Source: Planctomycetota bacterium (GTDB taxonomy: Bacteria > Planctomycetota > UBA8742 > UBA2392). Taken from it: DNA of 64,000 bases. Location of the stretch: contig JADZFR010000037.1 of the NCBI GenBank assembly GCA_020849795.1, positions 1 through 64,000 on the forward strand, in the 5' to 3' direction. The notes below the pieces were generated by a model. That model did not search any database. It was not told the origin of the DNA and was given only the letters and a program-made list of their open reading frames with translations. Below are positions 34,152-44,276 of the stretch, piece after piece (the stretch's first letter is position 1; each line of letters begins with the position of its first letter). The translations under genes and the position numbers were made by a program.

Positions 34152-34212
34152 CGCGCGCCGGAATTCGGATTCCGAAATCCAAATCGCTTTCGCACCCTGC
34201 TATCTTGCGGCA

Positions 34213-35226
34213 ATGCTTGAGGACGGCCACATCTTTGTCGCAGACATTGCCGAGGGCCCCATCCACGCGGTGTACCTGGTGCAGGATGCGCGCAAGCTGA
34301 CGACCCGCAACGGCAAGCCGTATCTCGCGCTGACCCTGATGGACAACACCGGCAGCATCGGCGCCAAGCGCTGGGACGTCAGCGACGAAGAAGTCGCCAC
34401 GGCACGGCAGGGCAGCTATCTCGAGATTACCGGGGCCGTTGAACTGTACCGCAACGCCCCCCAGATCATTATTTCGGCGCTGCGCCAACCGCAGGCCGAA
34501 GACATCTTGCGCGAAGCCTTTGAGCACTCGCCCCAGTTTGACCCCGCCGATCTCTTGCAGCAGGTCAAGGACATGCTGCTGGGACTGCACGATGAAGACC
34601 TGCGCCGGCTTGCCAAGTCGTATCTTGACGATGCGGCGTTCATGGCACGCTTCGAAATCGGGCCTGCTGCGCAACGCATGCACCACCCCTATCGCTTCGG
34701 GCTGCTTGAACATGTGCACAGCGTGATGCGCCTTGGTGAGCGCATGTGCGAGCACTACGCGTGGGTTGACCACGGCCTGGTGCTGCTGGGCCTGTTCCTG
34801 CATGACAGCGGCAAGGTCGTGGAACTGGTCGGCGAAGAGGCGCCAAACTACAGCATCGAAGGCGAGTTGCTGGGGCACATCACGATCGGCATCAACTTGC
34901 TCGACCGCAAATTGCAGCAACTTGAGGGCTTTCCGCACCGCAAAGGCGTGTTGCTCAAGCACATCATCTTGAGCCATCACGGGCTGCAGGAGTGGGGCAG
35001 CCCCAAGCCGCCCATGACACCCGAAGCCCTGGTCGTGCATACGATCGAGATGATGGACGCCAAGATGAATGCCTTTCTGCGCGAGCAAGCAGAGGCGCCA
35101 GAGCAGACCGATGCACTGGGCGGCCTGCGTTGGAGCAAACTGCTGAAGCGGAAGATCCTGACCACAGGGCCCGGCACAGAACCAGCACAGCCGCCGGCCC
35201 ACGACAACAATGGCGAATCTGAGTAG
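34213..35226 (+). CDS. OB-fold/HD-domain 3'-5' exoribonuclease (YhaM-like)
   Basis: 337 residues: an N-terminal OB-fold nucleic-acid-binding domain (about 8-100) and an HD phosphohydrolase domain (about 165-300) with the metal ligands in HHPYRFGLLEHVHSV, HDSGK and LSHHG. YhaM-type proteins are 3'-5' exoribonucleases acting on RNA and ssDNA. The start is the ATG at 34213. It is divergent from the serine hydrolase, with the 51-bp repeat between them. The assignment to YhaM is by architecture. Confidence 0.85.
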   Translation: MLEDGHIFVADIAEGPIHAVYLVQDARKLTTRNGKPYLALTLMDNTGSIGAKRWDVSDEEVATARQGSYLEITGAVELYRNAPQIIISALRQPQAEDILREAFEHSPQFDPADLLQQVKDMLLGLHDEDLRRLAKSYLDDAAFMARFEIGPAAQRMHHPYRFGLLEHVHSVMRLGERMCEHYAWVDHGLVLLGLFLHDSGKVVELVGEEAPNYSIEGELLGHITIGINLLDRKLQQLEGFPHRKGVLLKHIILSHHGLQEWGSPKPPMTPEALVVHTIEMMDAKMNAFLREQAEAPEQTDALGGLRWSKLLKRKILTTGPGTEPAQPPAHDNNGESE

Positions 35227-35595
35227 GTTTCGAGTCCAGCTATCGCATTAGAACCGCTGCCGCCGCCAGCACTTGCACAAAATGCAAACGCCGCGGATCT
35301 CTCCGCGGCGTTGCGTCCCCTGCTGTGCGTCAAGTTGGTCCCTTCCGGGCCAAAAGGCCCGGAAGGTGTGGTGGTCAGCCAGGTTGCGGGCGGGCGATAA
35401 ACCCGGCTGATTCACCTCGTCTTATTAAACGACTGGTTGGTTGCTTGTCATTCCCGAAGCGCACAATTGGACGAAATTCTTGCGAACTCACGAAGCTACT
35501 CGCCTCGTCCCGCCTTCCAAGGCCTCTTTGTGTTTGCGGTTATGCGCAACCTGCATACCCTTGAAGTGTTCCATCGCCTCTACTGAGGAGTATCT
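35227..35595 (+). other. 369-bp intergenic region with two perfect hairpins
   Basis: Two perfect 11-bp hairpins stand 29 nt apart: 35287-35297 with 35302-35312 (loop TCTC) and 35341-35351 with 35356-35366 (loop AAAA). Neither is followed by a strong T-run. The rest of the gap holds no credible coding frame. It may be a double terminator between convergent-like units or a small structured RNA; GAGGAG at its end is the ribosome site of the next gene. Confidence 0.5.
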
Positions 35596-37167
35596 ATGCG
35601 CCTATTTTTGACCTTGGCCATCTGTGCACTGACCCTAGTTGCCATTTCCGGCTTGGCCCGGGCTGAACAGATTCGCCTGTCCGACGGACGCTACCTGCAG
35701 GGCGAAGTCGCTGAGGTCAAGGACGACGGCTTTGTGTTCAAGCTGACTGACACGGGCGGCAAGGTGTTCCTGCGCTGGAGCCAGGTCGATGCCGGACTCA
35801 AGAAGCGCCTGACAAACGACAAAGACCCGGACGAAGGCCTGAACCTGGAAGTCATGGTGCCCGGTGCGCGCCTTGAGTTGATCGACGGCACGATCTACGA
35901 GGGCAACATCACCCAGGTCAGCGGCGGCTACAAAGTGGTCAACCGCGACTTCGCCAAAGGCCGAACGATCGCGGATGCGGACGTGGTCGAGGAAGGGTTC
36001 ATTACAGACATCATGATCGATGCCTCGTCGATGATGGTCGAAAGCGAAGTTCTTAAGCTGGCTGAAGACGAGCGCTCGCCGCTGGAAGATGCCCGCCAGT
36101 TCTACGAAATGGCGCGCATCGCGGACAACCTGGGCCTGTACATGGAGGCCAAGGACTTTGTCACCCTGGCCCTGGCCGCAAGCCCGGACGCCAAGCTGGA
36201 AGCGCGACTGACCGCATACGACGCGACGCTGGACGAACTGATCCGGCAGAAGGGCCTGCTTACGGCGCTGGCAGGTGCGCGCCAGCTTGCCAAGAAAAAG
36301 AAGTTCCAGACTGCGCTGGATGTGCTGACCAACGCCAAGAATGAGTACAAGCCCACCGAAACCGTGCTGGCCAAGTGGGACCTGACGTACGCCGAGATCG
36401 ACCTGCAGTTCACGGCCTTTGTCGTGACCGAGTGGTACAAGCAGATGCGCCCGGTGACGCGCGCCAAACTGAAAGAAAAGGGCCTCACCATCAGTGACTG
36501 CATCAGCTGGGCGCGGCGCGAAATTGACAACATGATCTGCGCCAGGATCGCCGAGATTGTCGGCAGCACCACCGCCGACGACATGAAGAAGCGCTTCATC
36601 CAGCGCTTCAACCTTGAAGCCGAAGGCAAGCTGCGCCTGAGCATGAAGAAGGCGAGCTTTGGCGAGACTGGTTTCTACCAGATTGTCGGCGGGCACCTGC
36701 CGATCAACGGCAAGAAGCCCGATCCGACGACGCCGACGCCCCCGGGCGGGCGCCCGGGCCCCGGCCCCGGCGGCAGCGGGTCAGGCCCCGGCGGCGACCG
36801 CAGCGGCAGCGTGGTCCCCGGCGAAGACATTGGCGACTTCTTGAAGAAACAGGGATTCCAGGAAGGTGAAAAGAAGGGCGGCGAGCTTCCCGGCGGCATC
36901 AAGCCCGAGGACATTCGCGACTTCCTGAAGAAGATTGCCGGCGACGACGCCAAGTCCGATGGCGAAAAGAAGGACGGCGGCGCGCCCGCGATCGGCAAGC
37001 AGGACATCTCGCACCTGAAGGTGCCGGCCACCGTGCCGACACTGCAGGAGTGGTGGGACGGCGCCAGCAGCACCACCAAGGCCAAGTGGCTTGAGGCTTA
37101 CTATGCCCGCTACGCCGGCACGATGCGTGTCTTTGAACTCGACGACTGGAACGTGAAGTTCAAGTAA
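35596..37167 (+). CDS. Secreted protein of unknown function with a Gly/Pro-rich linker
   Basis: 523 residues with a clear signal peptide (cleaved near ARAEQ). The first half is a mix of SH3-like beta strands (LSDGRYLQGEV, LIDGTIYEGNI) and helices; a Gly/Pro/Ser-rich linker (about 375-410) leads to a Lys/Glu-rich C-terminus. The twice-repeated DGxxYxGxI/V strand suggests it binds a surface structure. GAGGAG precedes the ATG. No family recognised. Confidence 0.75.
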   Translation: MRLFLTLAICALTLVAISGLARAEQIRLSDGRYLQGEVAEVKDDGFVFKLTDTGGKVFLRWSQVDAGLKKRLTNDKDPDEGLNLEVMVPGARLELIDGTIYEGNITQVSGGYKVVNRDFAKGRTIADADVVEEGFITDIMIDASSMMVESEVLKLAEDERSPLEDARQFYEMARIADNLGLYMEAKDFVTLALAASPDAKLEARLTAYDATLDELIRQKGLLTALAGARQLAKKKKFQTALDVLTNAKNEYKPTETVLAKWDLTYAEIDLQFTAFVVTEWYKQMRPVTRAKLKEKGLTISDCISWARREIDNMICARIAEIVGSTTADDMKKRFIQRFNLEAEGKLRLSMKKASFGETGFYQIVGGHLPINGKKPDPTTPTPPGGRPGPGPGGSGSGPGGDRSGSVVPGEDIGDFLKKQGFQEGEKKGGELPGGIKPEDIRDFLKKIAGDDAKSDGEKKDGGAPAIGKQDISHLKVPATVPTLQEWWDGASSTTKAKWLEAYYARYAGTMRVFELDDWNVKFK

Positions 37168-37178
37168 CTGATGCTCGC

Positions 37179-38180
37179 TTACAGGCCCCCGCCCTGCGCG
37201 GGGGTCTGTGTGTTCACCGGCAGCCGCGACCGCTTGCGCAGAAACTCGGCACTGACGTTTGCCAGCAGGATCATCACCGCGCCAAACACCAGCCAGCCGT
37301 CCAGCCGGTCACGGCCTGCGATGATGCTGATGACGGATGCAAACACCGGCTCGGCGGTGTACACGATGGCGGCGCGCGACGGCAGCAGTTCTTTCTGCCA
37401 GCGGTTGAGCACGCTGACGGCCACGACTGTCGCCAGCGTGGCGCACAGCAGCATGGTGCGCCAGAACTCGACGCTCGACAGCGCCGCAGCCAGCGGCACC
37501 GGCTCAAACAGTGCAATACCGCCGGGCGCAAGCACCACGGCCACGGCAGTAAACAGCGTCGCGAACACGAACATCACCAGCGTGACGGCCATCGGGTCGG
37601 CGCGTTTCGTGCCGGTGTCGGTCATCAGAATGTGCACGCCGAACACCACGGCGCACCCGATCGTGGCCCAGGCGCCCAGTGAAAGTCCGCCCTGCGGCGG
37701 CCCCTTGATGTACGCGGCCCCTAGCGTTGCCAACACCACCCCGATCATCACTCCGCGCGGCGGCACGCGCCGGAACACGATCGCCGCAATCAACGGTGTC
37801 GCCACCACGTACAGGCTGGTCAGGAACGCCGACTGGCTTGGCAGCACGTCGGATTGCGCCAGCCCGAAGATCTGCAACAGAAAGCCCAGCGTGAACGGCA
37901 GGCTGAGCAGAAAGCCCCACTTCAGCGCGGCCCGGTCCAGCCGCTTCACGCTGCGGGGCACAACGATGGGCATCAGCAGTGCGGCAACCAGGAAGCGCCA
38001 CAGCAGGAAGAACGCGCCCACGGCGGCTGGCCGCTCTGCGCCGTAGATGGCCTGCAGCGCATCGGTGCCCTCTTTCATCCACAGGAAGGTCGCGCCCCAG
38101 AAGATGCACACCGACAGCAGCGCCAACGTCGCGATCAGGCGCGTGCGCGGGCCCTGCACGGTGGTGGTCGGTTCTGCCAT
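37179..38180 (-). CDS. EamA/DMT-family transporter
   Basis: 333 residues with ten predicted transmembrane helices in two five-helix repeats, the EamA (drug/metabolite transporter) fold. Members export amino acids, drugs or metabolites; the substrate cannot be told from sequence. It converges with the secreted-protein gene, 11 nt apart. Confidence 0.9.
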   Translation of the reverse strand: MAEPTTTVQGPRTRLIATLALLSVCIFWGATFLWMKEGTDALQAIYGAERPAAVGAFFLLWRFLVAALLMPIVVPRSVKRLDRAALKWGFLLSLPFTLGFLLQIFGLAQSDVLPSQSAFLTSLYVVATPLIAAIVFRRVPPRGVMIGVVLATLGAAYIKGPPQGGLSLGAWATIGCAVVFGVHILMTDTGTKRADPMAVTLVMFVFATLFTAVAVVLAPGGIALFEPVPLAAALSSVEFWRTMLLCATLATVVAVSVLNRWQKELLPSRAAIVYTAEPVFASVISIIAGRDRLDGWLVFGAVMILLANVSAEFLRKRSRLPVNTQTPAQGGGL

Positions 38181-38238
38181 AGGTGGCAGAAGCGTAGACG
38201 CGCCGCGCCTTCACGCAATGCCAATCGCGGGTGGTTGA

Positions 38239-39963
38239 TCAGCCGGACAGGCGGTCAAGTTCGGCTTCGACCGCATCCACCAGCGGTTTGAGCGTTTCCG
38301 CGTCCATGCCAAAGCGCAGGCCGGCCGCCTTGAACAAGTCGCGCAACCCGCGCGAGCCGCCCAGGCTGAGCGCGTGGCGATACTGGGCCAGCGTTGCGGC
38401 GGTGTCCTTGCGCGAGTGCAGCCACACCTGCAGCGCGCCAATCTGGGCAATCGCGTACTCAATGAAATAGAACGGGGCCCAGAAGAAGTGGCCGATGTTG
38501 GTCCAGCGCGCGTCGCGGAACTTCTCCAGCCCTGTCCACTCCGTGCCGGCATTGAAGCGCAGCGCCTGCGCGCGCCACTGCGCGGTCACGGCGTCTCTGC
38601 CTGCCCCGGCATGGGTATAAATCCAGTGCTGGAACTGGTCGCCCTGCGCGATCATCACCAATACTTCCAGCGTTCGCTCCAGTTGCTCGGACTGCGCGCG
38701 CTTGATGTCGGCTGGCGCGTAGAACTCGTTGACGTGCGGCATGCCCAGCAGCTCCATCGACATGCTGGCAACTTCGCAGAACTCCATGGGCGCGTGGCGA
38801 TACGCGAACAACGGCTGCTCCGCCGCCGCAAACGCGTGAAAGGCATGGCCGCCCTCGTGCAGCAGTGTGCGCACGTCAGAGTCCAGGCCCACGGCGTTCA
38901 TGAAAATGAACGGCAGGCGCGCCTCGCACAACGTGCTCTGGTATCCGCCGGGGGCCTTGCCCTCGCGGTTGGCAAGGTCAAGCAGGCCCAGCTCGCGCAT
39001 GTGGTCAAACTGGTTGCCGAGTGCCGGGTCAATGCGGTGGAAGATGCGCGAACACCCAAGCTTGAGCTGTTCCACGTCGTCAAAGGGCTTCAGCGGCGGC
39101 TTGCCGGTTGGGTCAACGTCAAGGTCCCACGGGCGCAACGAAGGCAGCCCCAGCGCCTCGCCGCGCCGCTGCTGCATCCGCCGCACTGCCGGCAGCACCA
39201 CCTGCTCTACGCCATGGGCAAACACGTCGCAATCGTCGGGCGTGTAGTCGAAACGCAGATAGCTCTGCCACGTGTAATCCCGAAAGTCGGCGCACCCGGC
39301 ATTGCGCGCGATCTGCTCGCGCAGTCGCAATTGGCCCTCGAACAGCCGCCCCAGGCCCTCGTGCTCGGCCAGAAGGCGCTCGTTGCCTGCTCGCCACGCC
39401 CGTTCGCGCAGGCTTCGGTCCTGTTCCAGCCCGAACTTGGCCATCTGCACCGGCGTATAGCGGCTGCCTTCGAAGTCGATGGTGACCGCGCCCTGGATTT
39501 CATCGAACTGCTTGGTCAGCTTGGCAAGCTCGGTCTGCAGCGGAATGTTCTCGGGCCGGTACAGCGCAAGCTGCGCCAGCACCGCGCGCTCGTAAACGGC
39601 GTACCGTGCGGGGTCAAGGGCGCTGCGCGCCGGCGCCGCCTGGAACTTGCGGTCCAGCGCGTCAACCGCCTGTTTCAATTGCGGCTCAAACTTCTCGACC
39701 CAGTCCAGAAAGACCTGCTTGTTCGCTTCGCTGGCGGTGTCCAGCGTGGTGCGGATGTGAATGCGCGCGCCAACTTCGTTGATGACCGCCGCGAGTTCAC
39801 TGCTGTCGCGCATCCATTGTTCCAGCGCGTCGGCGTCGCCAAGTTCCGCGTCAATCAGCCGCTGGAACAGCGGGGCAACATCTTCAAACGTGCGCACGAC
39901 CAGGCCGTGCGGCACAAAGCTGCGCGGGTAATTGCGCGGCAAGGCTTCAAGGGTGTCCGTCAC
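38239..39963 (-). CDS. M3-family oligoendopeptidase
   Basis: 574 residues of an M3 (PepF/thimet-like) zinc metallopeptidase with HEGGHAFHAF (HExxH, about residue 365) and the downstream EVASMSMELLG glutamate. It cleaves oligopeptides in the cytoplasm. The GTG at 39963 is chosen because GGAGG lies 5 nt upstream; the ATG at 40008 lacks a site. Confidence 0.92.
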   Translation of the reverse strand: MTDTLEALPRNYPRSFVPHGLVVRTFEDVAPLFQRLIDAELGDADALEQWMRDSSELAAVINEVGARIHIRTTLDTASEANKQVFLDWVEKFEPQLKQAVDALDRKFQAAPARSALDPARYAVYERAVLAQLALYRPENIPLQTELAKLTKQFDEIQGAVTIDFEGSRYTPVQMAKFGLEQDRSLRERAWRAGNERLLAEHEGLGRLFEGQLRLREQIARNAGCADFRDYTWQSYLRFDYTPDDCDVFAHGVEQVVLPAVRRMQQRRGEALGLPSLRPWDLDVDPTGKPPLKPFDDVEQLKLGCSRIFHRIDPALGNQFDHMRELGLLDLANREGKAPGGYQSTLCEARLPFIFMNAVGLDSDVRTLLHEGGHAFHAFAAAEQPLFAYRHAPMEFCEVASMSMELLGMPHVNEFYAPADIKRAQSEQLERTLEVLVMIAQGDQFQHWIYTHAGAGRDAVTAQWRAQALRFNAGTEWTGLEKFRDARWTNIGHFFWAPFYFIEYAIAQIGALQVWLHSRKDTAATLAQYRHALSLGGSRGLRDLFKAAGLRFGMDAETLKPLVDAVEAELDRLSG

Positions 39964-40038
39964 AGTGGCCTCCGTTGCCAGAATAACGCCCCGGGGGCCG
40001 TCGGCCATATCCGGATTCAGTATGAAATTTGCAGCGGC

Positions 40039-41397
40039 CTACTTCGCCGCGGGGTCCGGCTCGCCCATTGCGATCAGCCGTGCGCGGCAGGCTTCGGCGA
40101 TCTCGCCCTCTCCCCCGAACGTGTCATAGGTCTTGCGGTACCACGCCGCGGCATCCGCGTTGCGGCCCGCGCCGTCATAGGCCTGGGCAAGCAGGTACAT
40201 GCCGCTGGGTGACCCGGGCACCAGGGCCAACGCGTGCTCCAGCCGGCTGGCAGACACCGCCCAGTCGCTGCGCCGCAACGCAACCGCCCCGCCCATGAAA
40301 CTGGGCCAGAAGCCGTTGCCGTCGAGCGCCAGCGCCTTGCGGCTGCTCTGCTCGGCCTCGTCGTAGCGGCCCAGGTAATACAGCGCCTGCGCCACGTTGA
40401 CATGCAGCACGGCATGGTCGCTGCGCTGGTTTACCGCCTGTGTGTACAAGTCCAGCGCCTGCTCAAGCTTTTGTTTGCGCACTGCTGCGTCCTTGCTTTG
40501 CAGGGCTTCGCCGGCCAGCGCGTCGCCGCGGTCGGCCAGGTCGTAGGCCGGCTGCGCCGCGCGCATGTCTACCAGCGCGTTGTTGTACTCGCCTTCGTTG
40601 CGCAGGTACTGGCCGTCTCCTTTGTACTCGTTCTTTTGCTGGCGGCTCAGGTAGTCAACGCGGTTGCCGGGGTCGGGGTGGCTGGACAGAAACTCGGGAC
40701 CACCGCCCCCGTGCTCTTGCGTCACTTGCTCAAGCATCCGCATCACGTTAATGATGCCGTCGGGGTGATAGCCCGCGCGGGCGGCAAAGCGCATGCCGAA
40801 GGTATCGGATTCTTTTTCGTTGTCGCGCGAATAGCTCAGGCTCAGTAACTGGTAGCCGACCAGCCCGATCAGCGCCACGCCTTCCATTTCGTCGCCGGTG
40901 CTGGCCACCAGCATCAGCCCGAGCATGACCAGCGTGGCTTCGCTCATGCGCTCGGTGCCGTGGCGCCCGAACACGTGCGTGACTTCGTGGCCCAGCAGGC
41001 CCGCAAGCTCGGACTCGTCTTTCAGGCGCTGCATGATGCCGCGCGTGACAAACACGTGCCCGCCGGGCAGCGCGAACGCGTTGATCATGCTGGTGTTGAC
41101 GACGTAGAAGTTGAACTCCCAGTCCGGAAACTGCGCCTCGCCCTTAAGTCGCGTGCGCCCGGCCTCAACGACCTTCTGGCCCACGCGGTTGACGTACTCC
41201 TGTGTGGCACGGTCCGGGTACAAGCCGCCAAGTTCGGCCAGGATCGGCTGAACGTTTTCGTCGCCGAGCTGTTTTTCGCTTTGGTAATCGTAGATGTTGA
41301 GCGTGGACTTGCCGGTCAGCGGGTCGGTCTGGCACGAGGTGACCAGCGGCAGAACGGCAAACAGCAGAACCGGAATTGCGTGCAGCAGCAGTTTCAT
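40039..41397 (-). CDS. M48-family protease with C-terminal TPRs (BepA/YfgC-like lipoprotein)
   Basis: 452 residues: a signal peptide with lipobox VTSC, an M48 peptidase domain with HEVTHVFGRHG and the NEKESDTFG zinc ligand, then TPR-like repeats (about 290-445). This is the architecture of BepA/YfgC-type periplasmic proteases that control outer-membrane protein assembly. The start at 41397 is behind AAGGAG. The downstream neighbour on the same strand is the M3 peptidase, 75 nt away. Confidence 0.92.
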   Translation of the reverse strand: MKLLLHAIPVLLFAVLPLVTSCQTDPLTGKSTLNIYDYQSEKQLGDENVQPILAELGGLYPDRATQEYVNRVGQKVVEAGRTRLKGEAQFPDWEFNFYVVNTSMINAFALPGGHVFVTRGIMQRLKDESELAGLLGHEVTHVFGRHGTERMSEATLVMLGLMLVASTGDEMEGVALIGLVGYQLLSLSYSRDNEKESDTFGMRFAARAGYHPDGIINVMRMLEQVTQEHGGGGPEFLSSHPDPGNRVDYLSRQQKNEYKGDGQYLRNEGEYNNALVDMRAAQPAYDLADRGDALAGEALQSKDAAVRKQKLEQALDLYTQAVNQRSDHAVLHVNVAQALYYLGRYDEAEQSSRKALALDGNGFWPSFMGGAVALRRSDWAVSASRLEHALALVPGSPSGMYLLAQAYDGAGRNADAAAWYRKTYDTFGGEGEIAEACRARLIAMGEPDPAAK

Positions 41398-41448
41398 CGT
41401 CGTCTCCTTGGCTGACCTTTTAACTGCGCCCGCCCGCAAGCAAAGCGG

Positions 41449-41883
<435 letters not shown>

Positions 41884-41934
41884 GATAGGGTTCTACGGCA
41901 TTGATCCATTGCTTGCCAAGTCCAAGGTCTTGCC

Positions 41935-42687
41935 ATGGTGCATACGGGCGATGCCCACGAAAACCCGGGGAGGCCAAGCAACGCTGAACGCAACACGTGG
42001 AAGCGGCTTGCGAGAGGGCTGTTTCACGTGTACCTGGCGTTGGTACCCGCGCTTGCGGTTGTGGGCTGGATTACGCTTCCCGAAACCTTCAGCAAGGACT
42101 TCTTGGCGGTCGTGAACAGTGTGCCGCTGGTCAACGCCCTAGTCCTCATGGCCACAATCCAGGGGTGGTTCGCGTTTGTGGTGCTGGCCGGTGTATTGAT
42201 ACGCGCTCCCGCGAACCCATGGCTCGCCTTGGCTCTGACTCTGGATACGCCTGCATTTCTGTTGGCGGGCGCCTTCTCTGCTGGCACGCTCGATTATTCA
42301 ATTCTTCTGGTTGAAGGGCTGGTCGAGATTGCAGCGGCAGGTGCCGCGTTCGGCGTGTACACATTGAGGCCGAATGCACGAACTCCCAAGCGCAAAGAAC
42401 GAGACGGGTCAGATGCAATCTGGTTCGCCTTGATCGGTGCCATCGGAGCCATCACGATCGCCGTGGCCCTCACGGTTGCCGTCGCAAAAGCCTGGAACAT
42501 TGGCGCGGCAATCGTTGTCCCGATCGCCATCCTGTGGAATGCAGTAACGTACAGTCGCCTGTTCGGCGTGTTGGACGAAGATGAGGGAACTGTCAACAAG
42601 GCAATGCGAGGCTTTTTTGTGATCGTCGGCTTCGGGTTGCCGGCGCTCATCTTGTTCGGTCATAGCATCTGGCTTGGTATGCGCTGA
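41935..42687 (+). CDS. Multi-pass membrane protein, unknown function
   Basis: 250 residues with about seven hydrophobic segments. It has a short hydrophilic N-terminus and a Lys/Arg-rich cytoplasmic loop (near 150-160). No conserved motif recognised. The ATG at 41935 begins 51 nt after the divergent SEC-C gene start. Confidence 0.7.
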   Translation: MVHTGDAHENPGRPSNAERNTWKRLARGLFHVYLALVPALAVVGWITLPETFSKDFLAVVNSVPLVNALVLMATIQGWFAFVVLAGVLIRAPANPWLALALTLDTPAFLLAGAFSAGTLDYSILLVEGLVEIAAAGAAFGVYTLRPNARTPKRKERDGSDAIWFALIGAIGAITIAVALTVAVAKAWNIGAAIVVPIAILWNAVTYSRLFGVLDEDEGTVNKAMRGFFVIVGFGLPALILFGHSIWLGMR

Positions 42688-42810
42688 CGCCCCGCGCTGC
42701 GCACGCTTTGACAGACTGCGCGCGCACCCGCTGCACCCGACGAACGCGAGGTACGGATGCCAGTTGCCGCGGCGCCAAACCTTGCGACAATCGCGACCAC
42801 TGGAGAGGCC

Positions 42811-44265
42811 ATGAAAGCTGAATGCCTGGAAGCCATTGATGCCGCGAAGTCGCTGGGCGCGCACTATGCCGACGTGCGCGTCATTGAGTATCGCCGCGAA
42901 GGCGTCGCGCTGCGCAACGGCCACCCCTGCAACCTTGCCAGCGGCCAGAGCTTCGGCGCCGGCATTCGCGTGATCGTCAACGGCGCATGGGGCTTCGCCA
43001 GCACGAACCAGGTCACGACCGCCAGCCTGAAAGACACGGCTGCACGTGCCGTCGAAATCGCGCGGGCCAGCGCGCAGGTCAAGAAGCAGGACGTGAAGCT
43101 GGCCCCCAAAGCCGCCGTCGAAGACATCTGGTGCACGCCGTTCACCATCGACCCGTTCAAGGTGCCGCTGGAACAGAAGCTGGGCCTGCTGCTGCAGATT
43201 GACACGATCCTGCGCAAGAACCCGGCGGTGAAGGTCGCCAGCGCCGCGATGCAGTTCGCGCGCGAGAAACAGTGGTACATGGACACCGACGGCAGCTTCA
43301 TCGTGCAAGACCTGCTGCGCAGCGGCGCAGGCTACAGCGCGACCGCAGTCGGCAACGGCGACGTGCAGATTCGCTCGTTCCCGCAGTCCTGGGGCGGCAA
43401 CCACAAGTGCTTGGGCTACGAGATCGTGCACGCCTATGACCTGCTGGGCAACGCCGAGCGCATACGCGACGAAGCCGTTGCCTTGCTGACGGCGCCCGAG
43501 TGCCCTTCGGGCCGTATGGATTTGATTCTGGACGGGCCGCAGCTTGCGCTGCAGATTCACGAAAGCGTCGGCCACGCCAACGAGCTCGACCGCGTGTTCG
43601 GCTACGAGGCCAACTACGCAGGGCGCAGCTTCATGCTGCCCGAGCTGCACAACCGCAAGGGCGGTTTTAGATACGGCAGCGAGATCGTTAACCTGGTCGC
43701 TGACTGTACGGTACCAGGCGGCCTGGCGACCATCGGCTACGACGACGACGGCGTGCGCGCGCAGCGCTTTCACGTGGTGCAGAACGGCATTCACAACGAA
43801 TGGTTCACTACGCGTGAAACCGCGCCGCTGGTGGACCGCGAGCTTTCAAACGGCTGCAACCGGGCCGAGGGGTTTAACAACATCCCGATCACGCGCATCC
43901 CGAACCTGAGCCTGATGCCGGGCGAGTGGGAGTACGACGATCTGATCGCGGACACCAAAGACGGCATCATCATGGAAGTGAACAAGAGCTGGAGCATCGA
44001 CCAGATGCGCCTGAACTTCCAGTTCGGGGCCGAGATCGGGCGCGTGATCAAGAACGGCAAGATCACAGGCATCGTGAAGAACCCCAACTATCAAGGCAAC
44101 ACACCCGAGTTCTGGGGCGCCTGCGACGCCATCTGCAACCAGGACCACTGGGACCTGTGGGGCGTAATCAACTGCGGCAAAGGCCAACCCGGCCAGACAG
44201 CAGAAATGTCCCACGGCGGCGCACCCACAAGGTTCAGGGGTGTTGAGGTGGGGATACGCGGTTAG
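42811..44265 (+). CDS. tldD: Metalloprotease TldD
   Basis: 484 residues of the TldD/PmbA family with the active-site HESVGH motif (about residue 250, HExxxH). TldD/E complexes cleave peptides such as microcin or PQQ precursors; with no PmbA partner in the window the role is open. The ATG at 42811 is chosen because GGAGAGG precedes it; an upstream in-frame ATG at 42757 is less likely. Confidence 0.92.
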   Translation: MKAECLEAIDAAKSLGAHYADVRVIEYRREGVALRNGHPCNLASGQSFGAGIRVIVNGAWGFASTNQVTTASLKDTAARAVEIARASAQVKKQDVKLAPKAAVEDIWCTPFTIDPFKVPLEQKLGLLLQIDTILRKNPAVKVASAAMQFAREKQWYMDTDGSFIVQDLLRSGAGYSATAVGNGDVQIRSFPQSWGGNHKCLGYEIVHAYDLLGNAERIRDEAVALLTAPECPSGRMDLILDGPQLALQIHESVGHANELDRVFGYEANYAGRSFMLPELHNRKGGFRYGSEIVNLVADCTVPGGLATIGYDDDGVRAQRFHVVQNGIHNEWFTTRETAPLVDRELSNGCNRAEGFNNIPITRIPNLSLMPGEWEYDDLIADTKDGIIMEVNKSWSIDQMRLNFQFGAEIGRVIKNGKITGIVKNPNYQGNTPEFWGACDAICNQDHWDLWGVINCGKGQPGQTAEMSHGGAPTRFRGVEVGIRG

Positions 44266-44276
44266 CATGGTGCGCG

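Noticed and set aside
38374..40212. A long plus-strand frame opposite the M3 peptidase.
   Set aside because: It is a shadow of the minus-strand M3 gene, which has the HEGGH motif and a good start.
42757..42810. An earlier start for tldD (ATG at 42757).
   Set aside because: The extension has no ribosome site and the family begins near 42811, which has GGAGAGG upstream.
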